A stretch of 64,000 nucleotides of DNA from the NCBI RefSeq assembly GCF_018691265.1, contig NW_024881316.1:7996819-8060818 (forward strand), given 5' to 3'. Positions 48,037 through 61,887 of this stretch are shown one piece after another. The DNA is from Tyto alba (lineage: Eukaryota > Chordata > Aves > Strigiformes > Tytonidae). The first letter of the stretch is position 1, and each line of letters opens with the position of its first letter. The position numbers and the translations under genes are program-made. The notes below the pieces were generated by a model. The model made no database searches, was not told where the DNA came from, and saw only the letters and a list, made by a program, of their open reading frames with translations.

Positions 48037-51000
48037 CAATTAAGCATATGAGACATTATTTTTACATTTAAATACATTTTTAATTTTTTATAGCTACATG
48101 CATCCAAAAATATCTAAATATAATTCCATCAGAATTAATAGTTTTTTCTCACATATGGCTGAAAATCTTATTTTAAACAAATTTGTTCTGAATTCTGGGT
48201 TCAGATTAAATCAAATTCCACAGAAGTAAAAAAATACAACATTCTATTACAAGAATATATTGATTCCTTAAGAATATTACAGTGAAAATTATTGACCTAA
48301 ATATTTAAAACATAAGAGGCAAACTTGTTTCTTACTTAAAATGTTTATAATTTCTTACTGGTGTCAGATGTCTTTATTTTATTCAAGTAAAAATAAAAAT
48401 AAATTATTCTTTCTTTAATGTGTTGAAAAACAAGATGACAGTGACATTTTTTATGCCCTTTACATTTTATCCAGCCAAAGCAATCTTCTGCTTTACACTC
48501 CCATTCCTGAATGTGAGTTAGCTGCAGGGATTCTTGATTGCAGATACTAGTCCTCCTTTTAACAACATGCTGATAAAAAATTCTTCTAAACATGATTCTA
48601 AAGAAGATTCAAAATTTTTTCTTGTGGAACTTCTGACTGAACGTTCTGGTCTTACTCCTTTTGGATCTAAAAACCTCTGATATTTTGAACTTACATTTTT
48701 TTTTTTATTATTATTTTTTCATTATGCTTAAGTGAGACCATATTTGTAAATGCTAAAATCCAAGCAAGTTTCAAAATCACAAAATTAAATTGTTTTCATT
48801 TATCTAAAGTATTATTCCTTGATTTTTGTTTCAACATCCATAGCCAGAAAAAACAAACTTTATCTCACAGGTGCACTCTCTCTCACCCCCACATTTTTTT
48901 CCTAAGTATAGAAGCCCAGACATAGGCAATAAATACAAAACTGTAATTACATACTTACAGTTATTATATATAGTAATTATAAGTATAAATCTTATAACTG
49001 TGTTTATAAAAATATGCGATTTTTATAGTTAAAACTATGTCATAAAATTGGCATTCTTACATCAACAAAGAGTAGTTAACACTTAACCCTCCCAAACCTA
49101 TTATTTTAATAAATACAACTAAAGAACTCATACTACCTCAACAATATATGGATACGATGTATCTTGATAGAATCCATGTCTCCACATCTCCTCCCAACTC
49201 AGTGGAGGAGGACTTAATCAACAGTTTTATCATACTTCCTTTACTAAAGACATAGGCAGTGTTACAATTCCATAAGCACCCTCAAAAAAAAAAAAAAAAA
49301 AGCTTTTTCTTTTTTAATTCAAGAGACACAAGAACTGTATCTAAAAAGCAATAAAGGTCCAGAATTTCAAGATCTGCTTACTGTTTTCAATGAAGTTTAG
49401 CACTAACGTGAGTTTGGATTACAGCTCCAAGCTCCACAAAATCTCATCCCTGAGCACAACAAAGAATGGCTTCTGCTCCAGTGAGTTTGGGCACCCAGCC
49501 CTTTCCCCTTAATGTGAGAGAAAAAAAAGAAAATAGCTGTATGAGGACATTGCTGAATTTATTGCCCATTTATTGTAAAGATGCCTTTTCAATAGGAAAT
49601 GAGCAACACTGACATCAAATATTTAAAGAATTAGGGACATATAAAATCCACAGCCCAGTAAGCAAACATTCTTGAAAAATTACCCTAATTAAATCTTTGT
49701 CACACTTGGTAATGAGATATTTGCTTCCATGGTCTTTTCTGTTTTCCTTTCATGATGATGATGAGGCATATATAGGCTTTAATTTAATAGTATCATATAG
49801 ATTTTTCTTTAGTAATTTCTTTACAGATCAGTACACTTCAGGCCTGTGGGTAACAACTGGTGTCAGCTATATAGCCTCTTCCTTAAGGTTAACCAAACAA
49901 TGTGTCTTTTTGAAAAATCATGATAACGTAGTAATAAACAATGAAGTGTAGTCATTTTTCATAGTACACAAATATTAAACTGATAATCAGTGTATTTAAA
50001 TGGGGTTTCCTTCAGTCAAGAGGATATTATAATACTCAAGATCAAATAAGTTCTTTAATAATTAAATGAAATCTAAACTAGTAACTGTCTGAATCTCTCT
50101 CATAAAACATGGAATATTAAACTGTGTTCTTAAGTGCTATGTTTGATGGGAGTTCTGCAGACAAGACAGTGTTCATGTCTTGGCCTTTCTGCCCTTGAAA
50201 GCTTCTGAGACTGAGAAAAAGAGACTTCTGTACAGACTTTGTAAAAAGACAGTCTTTGAAATTCTCCTTGATGTGGTATTTTAGGCTTATTAGAAGGGTG
50301 AATTTAAGTACCATGTCAAGTCATAATCCAGTTCTTGGGTTCTCTGTTTTTTCCTTAGGTCACTCCAACCCTCCTCAAGAAAAAACAGCTCACACTTTGC
50401 TATTATTCAAGCACTGTTGAGTAATGGGGTTTTGTATTATTTTTGTAAAGGAAAGCTTTTGTGGACAGAAGTGAATGAAAATATTAGTCTAAACGCATGT
50501 GTCTATTTTTCAGAGAAGTAGTCAGCTTCCAGGTAATTGTAAACATTATTTCTGTATTGTCAGAATAGGGCTGAGTGCAGGAAGCCATCATTCTCACACA
50601 CAACATGCTTTTTAAGATGGTATTTTTTAAAAAAGAATGCACCTTGATGCACTACAACAATGATCTGTGTTATCATGTTGTTATGAATGGACAATGTTTC
50701 AGCTTTTTTCCCTTCTTCTGAACTCATTGTCTGCTTGAAAATAGCTGCAAGTAAAGTGCACTGAAGTTAGATAAAGAAAGGCCTAAAACCTTATTGGCTA
50801 ACAGAAAATGTACAGTTTACAAGTAAACAGAGGTGGATAGTTTATGATTTTGAGATAGGAGGAGAAATTTTTTTTCCTTTTGCAATAATGACTAACACTA
50901 GTGTGATTGTTTAATTATAAATCACATAATTGTGCTCTACAGCATATAAGCATTAGATAAAAGTGCTGTCTTGTTTTCAATACTAAATTCATTATCTATT

Positions 51001-53994
51001 GTGAGTCTTTTAAATTGCCTTTAGGTTGTGCCTTCAGATTAAAAGAGATGTGATCCATTCAGGATTTAGTTGGGTCTTTTTTTACTATTGTGTCTCATCA
51101 GAGTGAAAAAAATATTCTAAGTAAATAAAAAAAAGAATCTGAATATTCTAGTAACTATACCTGTACAATACTCATTAAAATTAGTCAGATTTGGCTAACC
51201 TATGAATTAATTATTATAAGTTGTTTTTTAATAAAATGTATAATTAAAACAAATTTGTTACTAATCAAAGAGTCAAGCAATGCTTTTACAGCTGCTTTTG
51301 CTGAGGTAGGATTTAATTCACTAAAGCTGCTGTTCTTGGTGAAGGCTTCACAAACATATGTAAAGACCTTTGCTTTCACTACTCAGAAGAGAACAAAAGA
51401 GCTCAGCAAGCTAAAAAGAATGTAGAGACTACAAAATATGCAGAAAGAACCACTGATGTAATCACTGAACAAATTTTCCCATTTTATCATGAGACTATGA
51501 GAGTAGAAAATCATCTTTGGAAACACACAAGTGAAGAAATTAACAAACTGAGGTTCTCAAAACAATGTTATATATATTACCTATCCTAATCTAAGTCAAC
51601 GGGGCTGAATGTGACCGAAATTTGGACCTTATACTTATGCACAAATTTAAACAGTAAAAAGCTCCTAATGGGAACTGAAGCTCTATGTTCACTACACAGA
51701 AAGCAAATCAATTAACATTTCTTAAAGAAAAACTACTTTTTAAGTTCTTTACATGGTAGGTGAAACATTGAGAAAAGTGACTGATGTAAGCAAAGGTAGC
51801 TTCCATATATTCTGACAACTGGCATTTTGCCCATAGTCACTATCACCCACTAGGTCACTAGATGATTTCACAGAGCTAATCTTCCTAATCTGAAAGATTT
51901 GGTTATGGAGTCTCTAAACATTGGTGTTGTGGGGTCGCCTTCATTGGAAATCCACACAAAAAATGTAACTATTTACTACATGTATTGCAAATATATTATT
52001 AGATTAAGATCAATGAGTAGTCTCAGATTCATCCCTGTAAGTTATGAATACACAAAGATGTCTTATGTTATTGAAATTAATAACAGAAGCAAGAAATTTT
52101 CCAGATTAAGCGACTGAAAATCAGCTCCAAGACCTTCTGCAAAATTTCATATTAATCAACTTTGCCTTGCTTTAGGTCTCCACTCAAGCAGATATTGATG
52201 TTGTACATAAGATGACTGGATTTTCTCTAAAAATGTAATTCTGTGGAAATTTAAAGAGAAAATAATGAAAACAACAGATGTAACACAAAGCACTGCAAAG
52301 GAATCATACCTGGAATGAGGGTTTCAGTGAGGAAAAGTGGGGATTATTACAGACTCCTCAGTAAAAACAAAAGCACACTTTTGAAAGTTGCTTTACTGGA
52401 AGAGAGATATTTCAGTATTCGTGGTAGCTGAAGCTTGGTGTTCTACTGACAAAATGTCTGTTGGTTGTGCTAAATTGTGTCAAATAACATACAGCATTTA
52501 TATAATGTGTATTACTGTCCATAAGGGACAAAGATGAGGCCACTCATTTTACCTAGGACTGAAAGATGGATTTAAATTATATTGCTAGGGATGAAAGTCT
52601 AGCGCTTCATTAACTAAGCTGTTCAACCTTCGTGCTTACTCCAGTTTTAAAAACTATTATCCTACAATCACAGTGAATACCTTTGAAATAATACTGCAGT
52701 CATTCTTTGATAAGAAAGCCTGTTTTTTTCCTTTGCTCTGCTTTGCAACTAAGTATCAGATACATAATTTATATTAACCTTGACTTGTTCTTCACCTACA
52801 GATTCTCCTGATTTTATATCATAAGGGAGAATCCTTTTTTCTTTACAAGTGAAAACATGAATTAAGTATTTCCCTTATACAGATCCTTTCTTCTTATATT
52901 TTCAGAGGAACCAGGGTTCATAAAGCACTATTCCTAGCTTGCAAGAAGTAGCAGCTTGTTTCCAGTCATCAGACTTGTCCAAAATCAATCTTGTCACTTT
53001 GGCTTGGATTTGCATAATATTCCTCCCCGAGTGGAGTTTATGTGGCTTGTCTGCAGCAGTACTGCAGGGAGCAATGGGGAGTTCTGTTTAAAAACTGATG
53101 ACACAAAAGTGCCACTGGTGTTTTCAGGTGCTCATTTTTACACATCTATATTCTTTATAGAGTGCTAAAACCAGTACTTTCAGAAGTTGTACACAATTAC
53201 ATTACGAACTGTGTTCATACTGAAAGTGTTGTCATTAAAATGTTTTATTTCCTCAGTACAAAGGGTTTATGGCTCACTGCCCTTCTGATATTTCAATTAT
53301 TTGGTCGTAATCATGTAGCGAAGCAGATATTGATTTCCTGGGTATTCAAATTACACCTCTAAATGTAAGACCTAGTAAAAGGGCTTTATCATTTAAAATT
53401 ATACACTATTTGGTGAAGCCAGGTGGTTCCAGTGCAAAGGAACATATTCTTCTATTTTAAAAGTGACATTATAAAGAGCATCTGTGGGGGTGTTTCTTTA
53501 AGCCTATATTCAATTCAATAAGCCTTACTTATTTTGAGAAATAACTTGCCCTCAAATAGCTTCTGAGAATTATTCAATATGAATAAAGAAAACTAAAACA
53601 GTCCTTGGGACCCGATAGATATACCAGTGATTTTTTAATTGTACGTTTATATGTGCATCAGTTTATAGACCTTAAAAATCCACAGCTTTTATTTCTGATA
53701 CATGTCAGACAGCAGTGGTTTGCTACCCCATTCATCATTTCTCTTTGACATGAAATAGCCAGTTCTCCCTTCCCAATATGGGTCAAAGAGAAACCTGAAA
53801 GAAGTTAGTTCCTTCAACAAAGTAAATATGAAATACACTTTAAAGATTTGGGAGAACTTCTGTCATACACTCAAATGTTCTTCAAATTCCAGATGTCTCT
53901 TCTTTGTCCATTCCAAACTTTCTATGATATTGATGTTCTAAATGTAGAGATACTGTATCAAATCGTGTAGCAAGAGCTTGACTGAAGACGGTGT
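48037..53994. other. AT-rich unique DNA, nothing recognised
   Basis: No gene, RNA gene or transposon was recognised. Open frames are below 85 codons and lack motifs. An A18 run lies at 49284-49301. Confidence 0.55.
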
Positions 53995-54050
53995 TTCAGC
54001 TTGGCTGTCTTGCTTGGCCATGAACACCATGGCCAAGGCTGGGAACTGAA
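53995..54050. other. Imperfect hairpin with perfect 10-bp inner stem
   Basis: CTTGGCCATG (54013-54022) pairs perfectly with CATGGCCAAG (54028-54037) across the loop AACAC. Farther out, TTCAG (53995-53999) pairs with CTGAA (54046-54050) around an asymmetric internal loop. The size is short for a microRNA precursor, and no expression evidence is available. Confidence 0.4.
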
Positions 54051-54411
54051 GTAGCTGCTCCCTGGGAAGCTGGAGATTAGTTTAAAAAAGCCAAGGAATC
54101 AGCCAAAAAAAAGCCACATGCAGTTTCCAAAAGTTGGGTTATGATGAAATAAATGCCAAAAAATAAAAATAACAATACTTTAGGTTCCCAGTCACCTCAC
54201 TATTCTGGTAATTTTGCCTCATTCAGTGAAGCAGATTTCCAATGCAGCTTCCAGGTTTCCTAATTTTACTTTCCTCATAAACCTTCTCCCTCCTAAAAAG
54301 AAGTAAAGCTCTCTGACTGCATCCTCTTAAAAATTATTTTCTGTGTTTGACTGTTTCCTCATCTTTGTTTAGGATAATCCCTAGGCAAGGAGAACCCTAA
54401 AACAATTCTTA

Positions 54412-54414
<3 letters not shown>

Positions 54415-54442
<28 letters not shown>
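54415..54442. repeat. poly(T) tract, T28
   Basis: Uninterrupted run of 28 T, the longest homopolymer in the window. Confidence 0.9.
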
Positions 54443-54446
<4 letters not shown>

Positions 54447-55549
54447 ACAGTTGGTCTTCTAAGCATAAAGCTGTATACAACTATATGCATAATGCTTTCT
54501 AGAGGAAGTTAAAAGAGTTTTGACTCCCTTGTTTATAGCTAGTCTACCTAAGTCTATTGTCTTTCTATACACACATTAAAAAAATCCTACACTGCACCAT
54601 TGGCAGCACAAGTATTCAATAGAACACTCTGAGAGGATTGAATAATGCTTACAGATGTAATTAATTGTTAATTAGTTACTGCTATCATTGTCCTAGAAAT
54701 CAAAGAAGTTAAAATGTTTGAAAATGTACAAAAAATTGTAATATTTACTGAAAATAAAGCAGCATATATGAACATCTAAAAGCTAGAGGGAGGGGTTTTT
54801 TTCTTATTTTTTTCTTTTTTCTTTCTTTTGTGATGGATTATATTATTTCAGAAACACTTCACTCACTTTCAGTCTCAGACTGATCCTGAACTCAATGTCA
54901 TGCAGCTTGATGTTAAATCCATGACTCTGATTGTCAGGACATTCTTGTTTCATATGTACAAGCTGGGACAAAACCTCGTGAAAAATGATACTTCAAAACT
55001 GGAACATATTACAAAGCTACTGCCATATCACCCCTATACAGGAAAGGTTTATTACCCCACAAGGCAAATATAATATCTAATTTTGTATCTTGTTTATCAC
55101 AGTTTTTTTCTTCTTCATTCAGTTATCCATCACTGGACCAAAATTCCTGAATACAATGAGGTTATACCTCATGTCTTCAATAAATGTACCCAGATTTTAA
55201 TAGAATCTTTTCCTAATGATTCACCAATCCAGTAATCCACATGAGGACGTCTGTTTTCAGTTAGTATATACGAGCTATTTTTCCCCTTAGTGGATAAAAA
55301 TAAAATCACTAATAAATTGATGGATCTTTGGCATCTGAAATTCTAATGCCTGTGTGGTTATACTACCATGTACACATCTTACAAGCATGTCATCCTGTCT
55401 CTGAACATAAAGCATCCAAAAGTTTCTGTGATTCAAATAAATTCATCTTATAAAATGTCTTTCTTATTCCTTGCTTTTCCCTGTTTCTGAAAAGAGGTTT
55501 TTAGCAAGAAAATGGACTACAGCCTATATTTTCTATCAAATTATGTTAC

Positions 55550-55574
55550 TTTTTTTTTTTTTTTTTTTTTTTTT
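55550..55574. repeat. poly(T) tract, T25
   Basis: Uninterrupted run of 25 T in unique sequence. Confidence 0.9.
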
Positions 55575-56144
55575 AATTAGCACCTTGCAAGTAAGAATAT
55601 CTTAAAGCACAGTGGGTTGTCCTAAAGAAGCCTATGCAATTCCAGATAGCTTTTTGCTCATGAACATGATTGTAAAGTACTTACAGAGAGTACAATGTTT
55701 GTTGAGTCAGATCCTTGTCCCATTACTGTGACAAACGTATTGAGCAACATCTGCTTTAATCAGTTGCTTGGGACTCTCTTGCTTGGTGGACCCCTAATAA
55801 AATGATGAGAAACAACAACAGAAAAAAACATGCAGCAAATGGTAGCCTGAAGCTCAAGAGTGTTCATAACAGTCATTACAAACAGTTTTTGAATTTGGCT
55901 TTAAATTTTTTTTTACAGGAATGATGATTATAAACTGGCTAAAATGAGATGGAAACTAAAGAAGGTTCAATCATTTCACAGTAAAATGTGTTTGCTTCCA
56001 CCCATGAACCTCTGTTTACGTAATGACCCTAGTTTTCATCTACCTTCACCAGATTCCACATTATTTATTTTCCTCTTTTTGAATGGAGTGAGAAAAACAA
56101 GTTTTCCCAATACGCCTGTCTCTTACCTGTTTCTACTCAAACTA

Positions 56145-56166
56145 TTTTTTTTTTTTTTTTCCCCCC
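56145..56166 (+). repeat. T16 followed by C6
   Basis: A T16 run passes directly into C6. It is the clearest of the five T-then-C junctions in the window. Confidence 0.9.
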
Positions 56167-57459
56167 TATACATTATATAAATATTAAGTGTAGTGATGGT
56201 TGGAATCCACCTTTTACTCCTCCTTTTTCTTCTTGGCTTTGCATGTTACATGAAATTTTAGATTCATTTTCACCCTCTAGTCCAATGACATATTAAACTT
56301 TGGAAGCAAGGTGGAATTGCTCTAACATGAGAAGTTTAGTGGAGCAACTTAACCAGTCACAAAATAGTTACAACTTTCACCTTTGACATGAGTTTCTCAT
56401 CCCTGTATAGCCCACAACAATATGGTCAGGATAATTTCCTGCAAAGTGGAAAATTTTAGGCTGATGAGTGAGTTAGCACAAGCACCGTACTTTGTTTTAG
56501 TCATTAAGACATTAGATAAAATGTGAGTCAGCCCCAGTTATACTTGGCTTAAAACTGTCAGTACCAATTAGGCATTCTCTGAGAAGGAATGCCCAATCAG
56601 ACCCCACCAGGAATATAAGCAAAGGAACTCTTAGAATGGGATTACTCTCATGCACCTTTAGGCACAAATAAGAAAGACATCAAATTCTGAACTAATTGCT
56701 CCAGACTGTGAGAAGAGGAGTAGGCACCTTCTGAAGCATTTAATCACACGTATTTCAGATGCCTCTTGAATAAGGTGAATCCCTTTTGCAGACACTAATG
56801 TCTCTTACATGACTTTTAAATGGACATAAGGTGATTAGCTCAGTTCAATTTTAGTCATTCCATGTTTAGCTTCTGTGACTGACTGAGCTGATACCTGAGC
56901 TGAGAATTGTGCTGCTTTGTTAGGTATGTCTGTGTGTGATCACTGTTTTGTATGTTATTTCCTGAAGTCCTTACTAGTCCTTCTGTAAGAACTCTAGTTG
57001 TGTATTGGGTCTTGTCTTGACTACATCAGGACTCCCTGTTAACCCAGTACAAAGTTGCCAAAGTAAAAATCCAGAATGTTGCTGCCTAGAACAAGGCAAC
57101 GTTTGTGTTGTTCTGATACTTCAGTGCTGTTTTCTTAATTCTTTTCTAGATCTAATCAAACATTAGCACTGATGTGCAGCTTGTATTGCTGATGTTTACT
57201 ACTACATACTCATGATACAGGGATAAGTTCAAGTGGCACATCAATACCAGCTGCTTTTTATAATGAGACACTCACTAGTAATTACAAACCTAATTAAGCA
57301 GCAATTGATTGTCCAGGTACCCTGGAGCTAAACTTTTTTTGATGGTCCCGATTGAGAGTTTCTGGCCTTTTCTATATAAGAACAAGGGCTTTATTTGCCA
57401 CATGAAACAGGAATAATTTTAGGGGTTTACTAGAACTGACTTGATAGACCTACCACAAA

Positions 57460-57467
<8 letters not shown>

Positions 57468-57491
<24 letters not shown>
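57468..57491. repeat. poly(A) tract, A24
   Basis: Uninterrupted run of 24 A. The preceding sequence does not resemble a known retroposon or gene transcript. Confidence 0.9.
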
Positions 57492-60400
57492 GAGGTTTAG
57501 ATAATTTTGGATACAGAAATCTGCCTTTTAGACTTGCTAAATTTTGGGAGACAGAATCTGAAATACAAGCATGAGACTTGTCACTGCTACTTGTATGGGG
57601 CTTCTACATAAAAATATGAATACTGCTGTGCAACTATTTAGTTAAAAATGAGCAGTTAACCAAGGAGAATTTAAAATACATACTGAGATATTGAGACTTC
57701 AGTGTATTAATGAATGGGTTTAGCTTATCAGGGTGCTGTGCCTTAATATTCAGGCAGACAACACAGTAGGAAAATGAGTTCCCAACAAACACATAGACAT
57801 TTTAATTCAAAAAGCCATTTCATGTATCCCCTTCTTCACCTTTTCTGCAGCAGCTGAGTAGAGAGATAACTCACTCCTTTACAGACACTTCACAATTATT
57901 ACAATAAGTATATCAATGGTCCTGGAAGCAGGGACTAAACTCCACTCTTTCCATGTGTTTGCTTTAGCTGCTAACCTACAAAGTCATCCTTTACTTTCTT
58001 GAAGATGCTGTTTTAGGCAGATCTGTTCAGTTCTGCTTGTTTTTGATCCTATTTTGAGGGTGTTAACTCTTTTCATAAACTGTAATACTACCTCATCCAG
58101 TCTTCTGGATTTAATTCTGCAGACTGAGCTCAGATCTACAATGAAATTTTGATTTTTTTTTTTTTTAAATTGTGACTTTCAGGAAACTTACACCAGAATT
58201 TTGGAAAAAACGAATGGAAGAATTCTTGTGAATTCTTCTTTCTGTAGTTTGGTTCTTGACTTGAATCCATGCAAACATCAGCTAGGTGCTTATGAAATGC
58301 AGTGATTCAGAAACTAATATCTCCTAGACTTAGATGCGTTTTTCCTTTATTAAATAAAGACAGCCAGATTGTTTTTTAAACAAGAGCAACAGTCATACTC
58401 CTCAGATGACCATTAACAAATAGATTTAATATAAAATTAATGGTGAGATGAACTGGTTTCCTTTGAGAAGATAACAGACCTGGTCTAGTGGTTAACTTTT
58501 AAATGATCACATTTTTAGTGGCAAGAAATATAAAATCTTATGGACTCACAATAACCGAACACTTAGACATCAATTTTATTGATCACCTTTTTACAACTTT
58601 ATTACTTTGGACAAAGGTGAAGTTCACCTGGAATACATCATTGGTTCAGTTTAACAATGATTTTTTTGACTTTTTTTTTAATCTAAAGCAACAGTAGAGC
58701 TTTTGTATAAGTCACCGGTCATTTCTGAGTCCAGTCCATAAGTAGGTAAACACATAGATCATTACATTAACTGGAACAGCCAAACAAGGATGATATTTGC
58801 TTCTGAAGTAAAAAAATATTACTAGCGGGACTAGAGTGAAAAAGGGGAGATTTATGTTTATTTTGGTTTAAGAGAGAAATTCTAGAAAAGCATAAATGTT
58901 TTCCTTCAATGATTTTTTAGCTTGCTTAACTGCATATAAAAAACTTCCCCAAAACAAACAAAAAACCTCCAACTAAACAAACAAACAAAACCCCACAAAG
59001 GCATTAAGTATTTTTCTTATTTCTTTTTTCTTTTCTCCAGCACCGCTTTTAGGATTGCAGCTCCCTTATTAGATTTATTGCTGAAATAAGCTAGATCTTT
59101 AAAGGCAGATCAGAAATCTTGTGATATAACTCCAATGTCTAAGATTAGGCACGTCTGTTTTTCCCCCATGCCCCTGTCTAGCAAAGAAAAAAGTTTAGAG
59201 ATGGAAAAAACAAATCTTCTCAATTCCTTTGACATCCTCTTTGGTATCCCCTTTACATTTTCAAGTTCAGAATTATCATAGTTGATTTTCCTGTGCTGGA
59301 TATTAATCCATCAGAGAATGCTTTGGAGTAAGCTTTTACTTGGTCTCCAATCCCCTTCCTTCCAGTGACTTTTGTGGCTTGTTTTCTTCTGTGTCTTCTT
59401 TTTCCTTTTCAGCTAAGAACAATAAATCTGTCACATTGTGATGAGTCTCAGCTGTTTCTCAATTCAGGTTATGCTCTTTAATGAAATCAAAGAAAAACAG
59501 ATGAGAGATCTAGAGAATAAAAAATTTATCTCAATAACTACTACAAAAGGACATTAAATAGAAAAGAGATTTGTAAGTTGAGAAAATTCAATTCAGAGCT
59601 CATTAAAGAGTTGTCAGTTTAAGTAGGAACTTGGGGATTAGTAGAAAGTTTGGCAAAGAAGTAGAACATTTCATTCAGGAGAGTGGGAAGATCATGAAGA
59701 AACAGGAGATGTGTTGGGTTATGCATATACAAGAAAAAAATTAAATAATCTCAAGAAAAGAGTTGAAATCAAAAAGCTGTTGGAAAGTCTAGATGAGGGA
59801 AATACACTGAAACTCCTGAGCACTTTGAAATTTGAATACTTTAACCTATCAAAGACATCGAACATCGAAATGCGCTCTTTTCTGAGAAGAGCAAAACAGA
59901 GTGGCCACAAACAATTCTGCACAAGTTAAACTAGATAAACATCTCAGATGGCTGATCCTCATCAGTCTTTTGTATGGTCATCAGACATCTTTAATATATA
60001 CTGAAAAAAATCTAGGTTTGATTTTTTTTTTAATTACTATGTCTATCCAGCTTGCAGTATTTTGTACTTGCTATATCAGCTGTTCATAAAGAAGATTTTC
60101 AGCCATTGGAACAAAGCAGTGTTGTTCCAACTAAATTCTTGCAGATAACCAGTCTTTCATCTATCAGTTAAAATATTCATGTTCTTTCTTTTTATATGTA
60201 TACTAAAGATAGTGTCTATTTTAAACTCTGAAAAACAGAAACAATTCCAAGTGTGTCCACATTTTTTTCTATTTTTCAGTTTGTTTTTGTGAAAATCAAT
60301 GTAAATCAAATCAAGCTGCTTCCTTTTTTCTCATCCTTCCCACTTTTATCTCCCATAGTGTCATGTCTAAATTCTGATCTTGATTTTGTAAGAATAAAAA

Positions 60401-60626
60401 AAAATTAAATCCCACTCCTTTGGTTGGTTTCTCACACCATCCTCTGATGCATCTGGTGCTAGCCACTGTCTGAGGTAGGAGTCTGTAACTGTGGTTACAG
60501 GATGGCAATGTGTTTGTGCATGCATGAGTATACAGTTATCACCTCCAGTTATGAAATCCAATATGCAGGGACTATATCTTGTAAAATTTTACTTTCAAGT
60601 TTGGGATTCTTATGTATATGAGCTTA

Positions 60627-60654
60627 AGACATCTCTATTAGTATAGAGATGTCT
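60627..60654. other. Perfect 12-bp inverted repeat with 4-base loop
   Basis: AGACATCTCTAT (60627-60638) and ATAGAGATGTCT (60643-60654) are exact reverse complements separated by TAGT. No T-run, RNA gene or transposon end is associated with it. Confidence 0.75.
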
Positions 60655-61392
60655 GTGAGGATAAAGGCTAAAAGAATCATTCCAAACTTTAAAATTATAA
60701 AACAATTTAGACCTTTAAAATTTTTATTCTGTAATACTGCTGACTTTGTATCGATACATAGTACCTATGAAATTTTGGTAGAGTATATGAATACGAATGT
60801 CAAGTGGTAAGCGTTTGTTCATGTTTGTAGTACTGTCTCCAGTTAATTAGTCTGTTCCTTTGTTCTTGTACTGTGGAATATCATGAGAGTGATCATTTCT
60901 CCTGTGCTCCTCATAAATATAATTCATTGAGGTTCTCAAAGACTTGTAGGCTCAGAGTTCTGAGGGGTGGTGATTTTTCTGTATCTAAATTTCTCTATAC
61001 CTCTCTACATGTATGACTGACTTGTATCCCTGCAACCTTGGATTTACTTTCCATTATGACAAGGTGGAAATTAAATAAATTCCCTTGTTCTATTATATTT
61101 AAATTCCAAACCAGAATTTCATGAATGGTTACAGGCTATCCAGAAGCATGACTCTTGTTATGTCTGTACTTCCATGCTTTTAGGCATCTGATCTTTAAGT
61201 CTAATCACTGTGGAATCAAGTACCATAAATCTGTTCCCTGACTCCAAGTCTCATCACATATGAAGTCCATTGAGATAGTTCATTATATTTTATTATCAAC
61301 AGCTCACCTCCATTCCTTATCTATGTCTACATTAAAACATAGAATAGATTGAATAGATATGAAATGTTTTAAAGTAACAAAACATTAGGGAG
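60655..61392. other. AT-rich unique DNA, nothing recognised
   Basis: No gene, RNA gene or transposon was recognised between the hairpin and the second LTR. Confidence 0.55.
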
Positions 61393-61887
61393 TGTCCTGG
61401 TTCGGGCTGGAATAGAGTTCATGTTTGGTTTTGGTACCTAGAAGGATGCTGATAGCACACTGAGATTTCAAGGACTCTCCAAGTTCCCATGTCCTGCCTG
61501 TGTGCAGGCACGCAAGAAGCAGGGAGGGAACACAGCTGGAGCACCGGGCCTGGATTGGACGATATTCCATGTCATGTGACGTTATGTTCACCATATGAAG
61601 GAGTAGTGGGTGGGAAGGGGCATGCTCAGTTCTAGGATTGCGGTTGCCATGTTTCAGGATCACTAGCCAGGAATGGGCTGTGTGTCGGTCGGCAGGTGGT
61701 GAGCAATTGTATTATACATTACCTGTTAATACTCTCACCGTTTTATTTTATTACTATTATTAAACTGTTTCTATCTCAACCTGTGAGTTTCTCTTTGTCC
61801 CTCTGATTCCTTCCCCATTCCCAGGTCAGGGAGGGTGGGCGAGCGTCTGCATGGTGTTTAGCTCCCGACAAGGCTCAGACCACAACA
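61393..61887 (+). mobile_element. Solo LTR of the same avian ERVL-type family, plus orientation
   Basis: A 495-bp element starting TGTCCTGGTT and ending ACCACAACA, the same termini as the LTR at 29059-29550 but in the opposite orientation. Shared blocks include GGCTGGAATAGAGTTC, GTCATGTGAC (61571-61580) and ACATTACCTG. The flanking five bases are GGGAG on the left (61388-61392) and GAGAG on the right (61888-61892), one mismatch from a perfect duplication. This copy looks more decayed: the TATA position reads TATGAA (61594-61599) and the polyadenylation hexamer is ATTAAA (61759-61764). No internal retroviral sequence adjoins it, so it is a solo LTR. Confidence 0.9.
61759..61764 (+). terminator. 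LTR polyadenylation signal, variant ATTAAA
   Basis: Positional equivalent of the AATAAA in the other LTR. ATTAAA is the commonest functional variant, so it may still work. Confidence 0.55.

Larger units (their letters stand above)
54051..60626. other. AT-rich unique DNA with many homopolymers, no gene
   Basis: No gene, RNA gene or transposon was recognised. Open frames are below 80 codons; the 72-codon frame at 59711-59929 is lysine-rich because the DNA is A-rich. A GGCATTC/GAATGCC inverted repeat lies at 56571-56593. Confidence 0.5.

Noticed and set aside
47769..48107. 112-codon minus-strand phenylalanine-rich frame resembling a membrane protein
   Set aside because: It is the translation of the homopurine tract and flanking A-rich DNA, not a real membrane protein.
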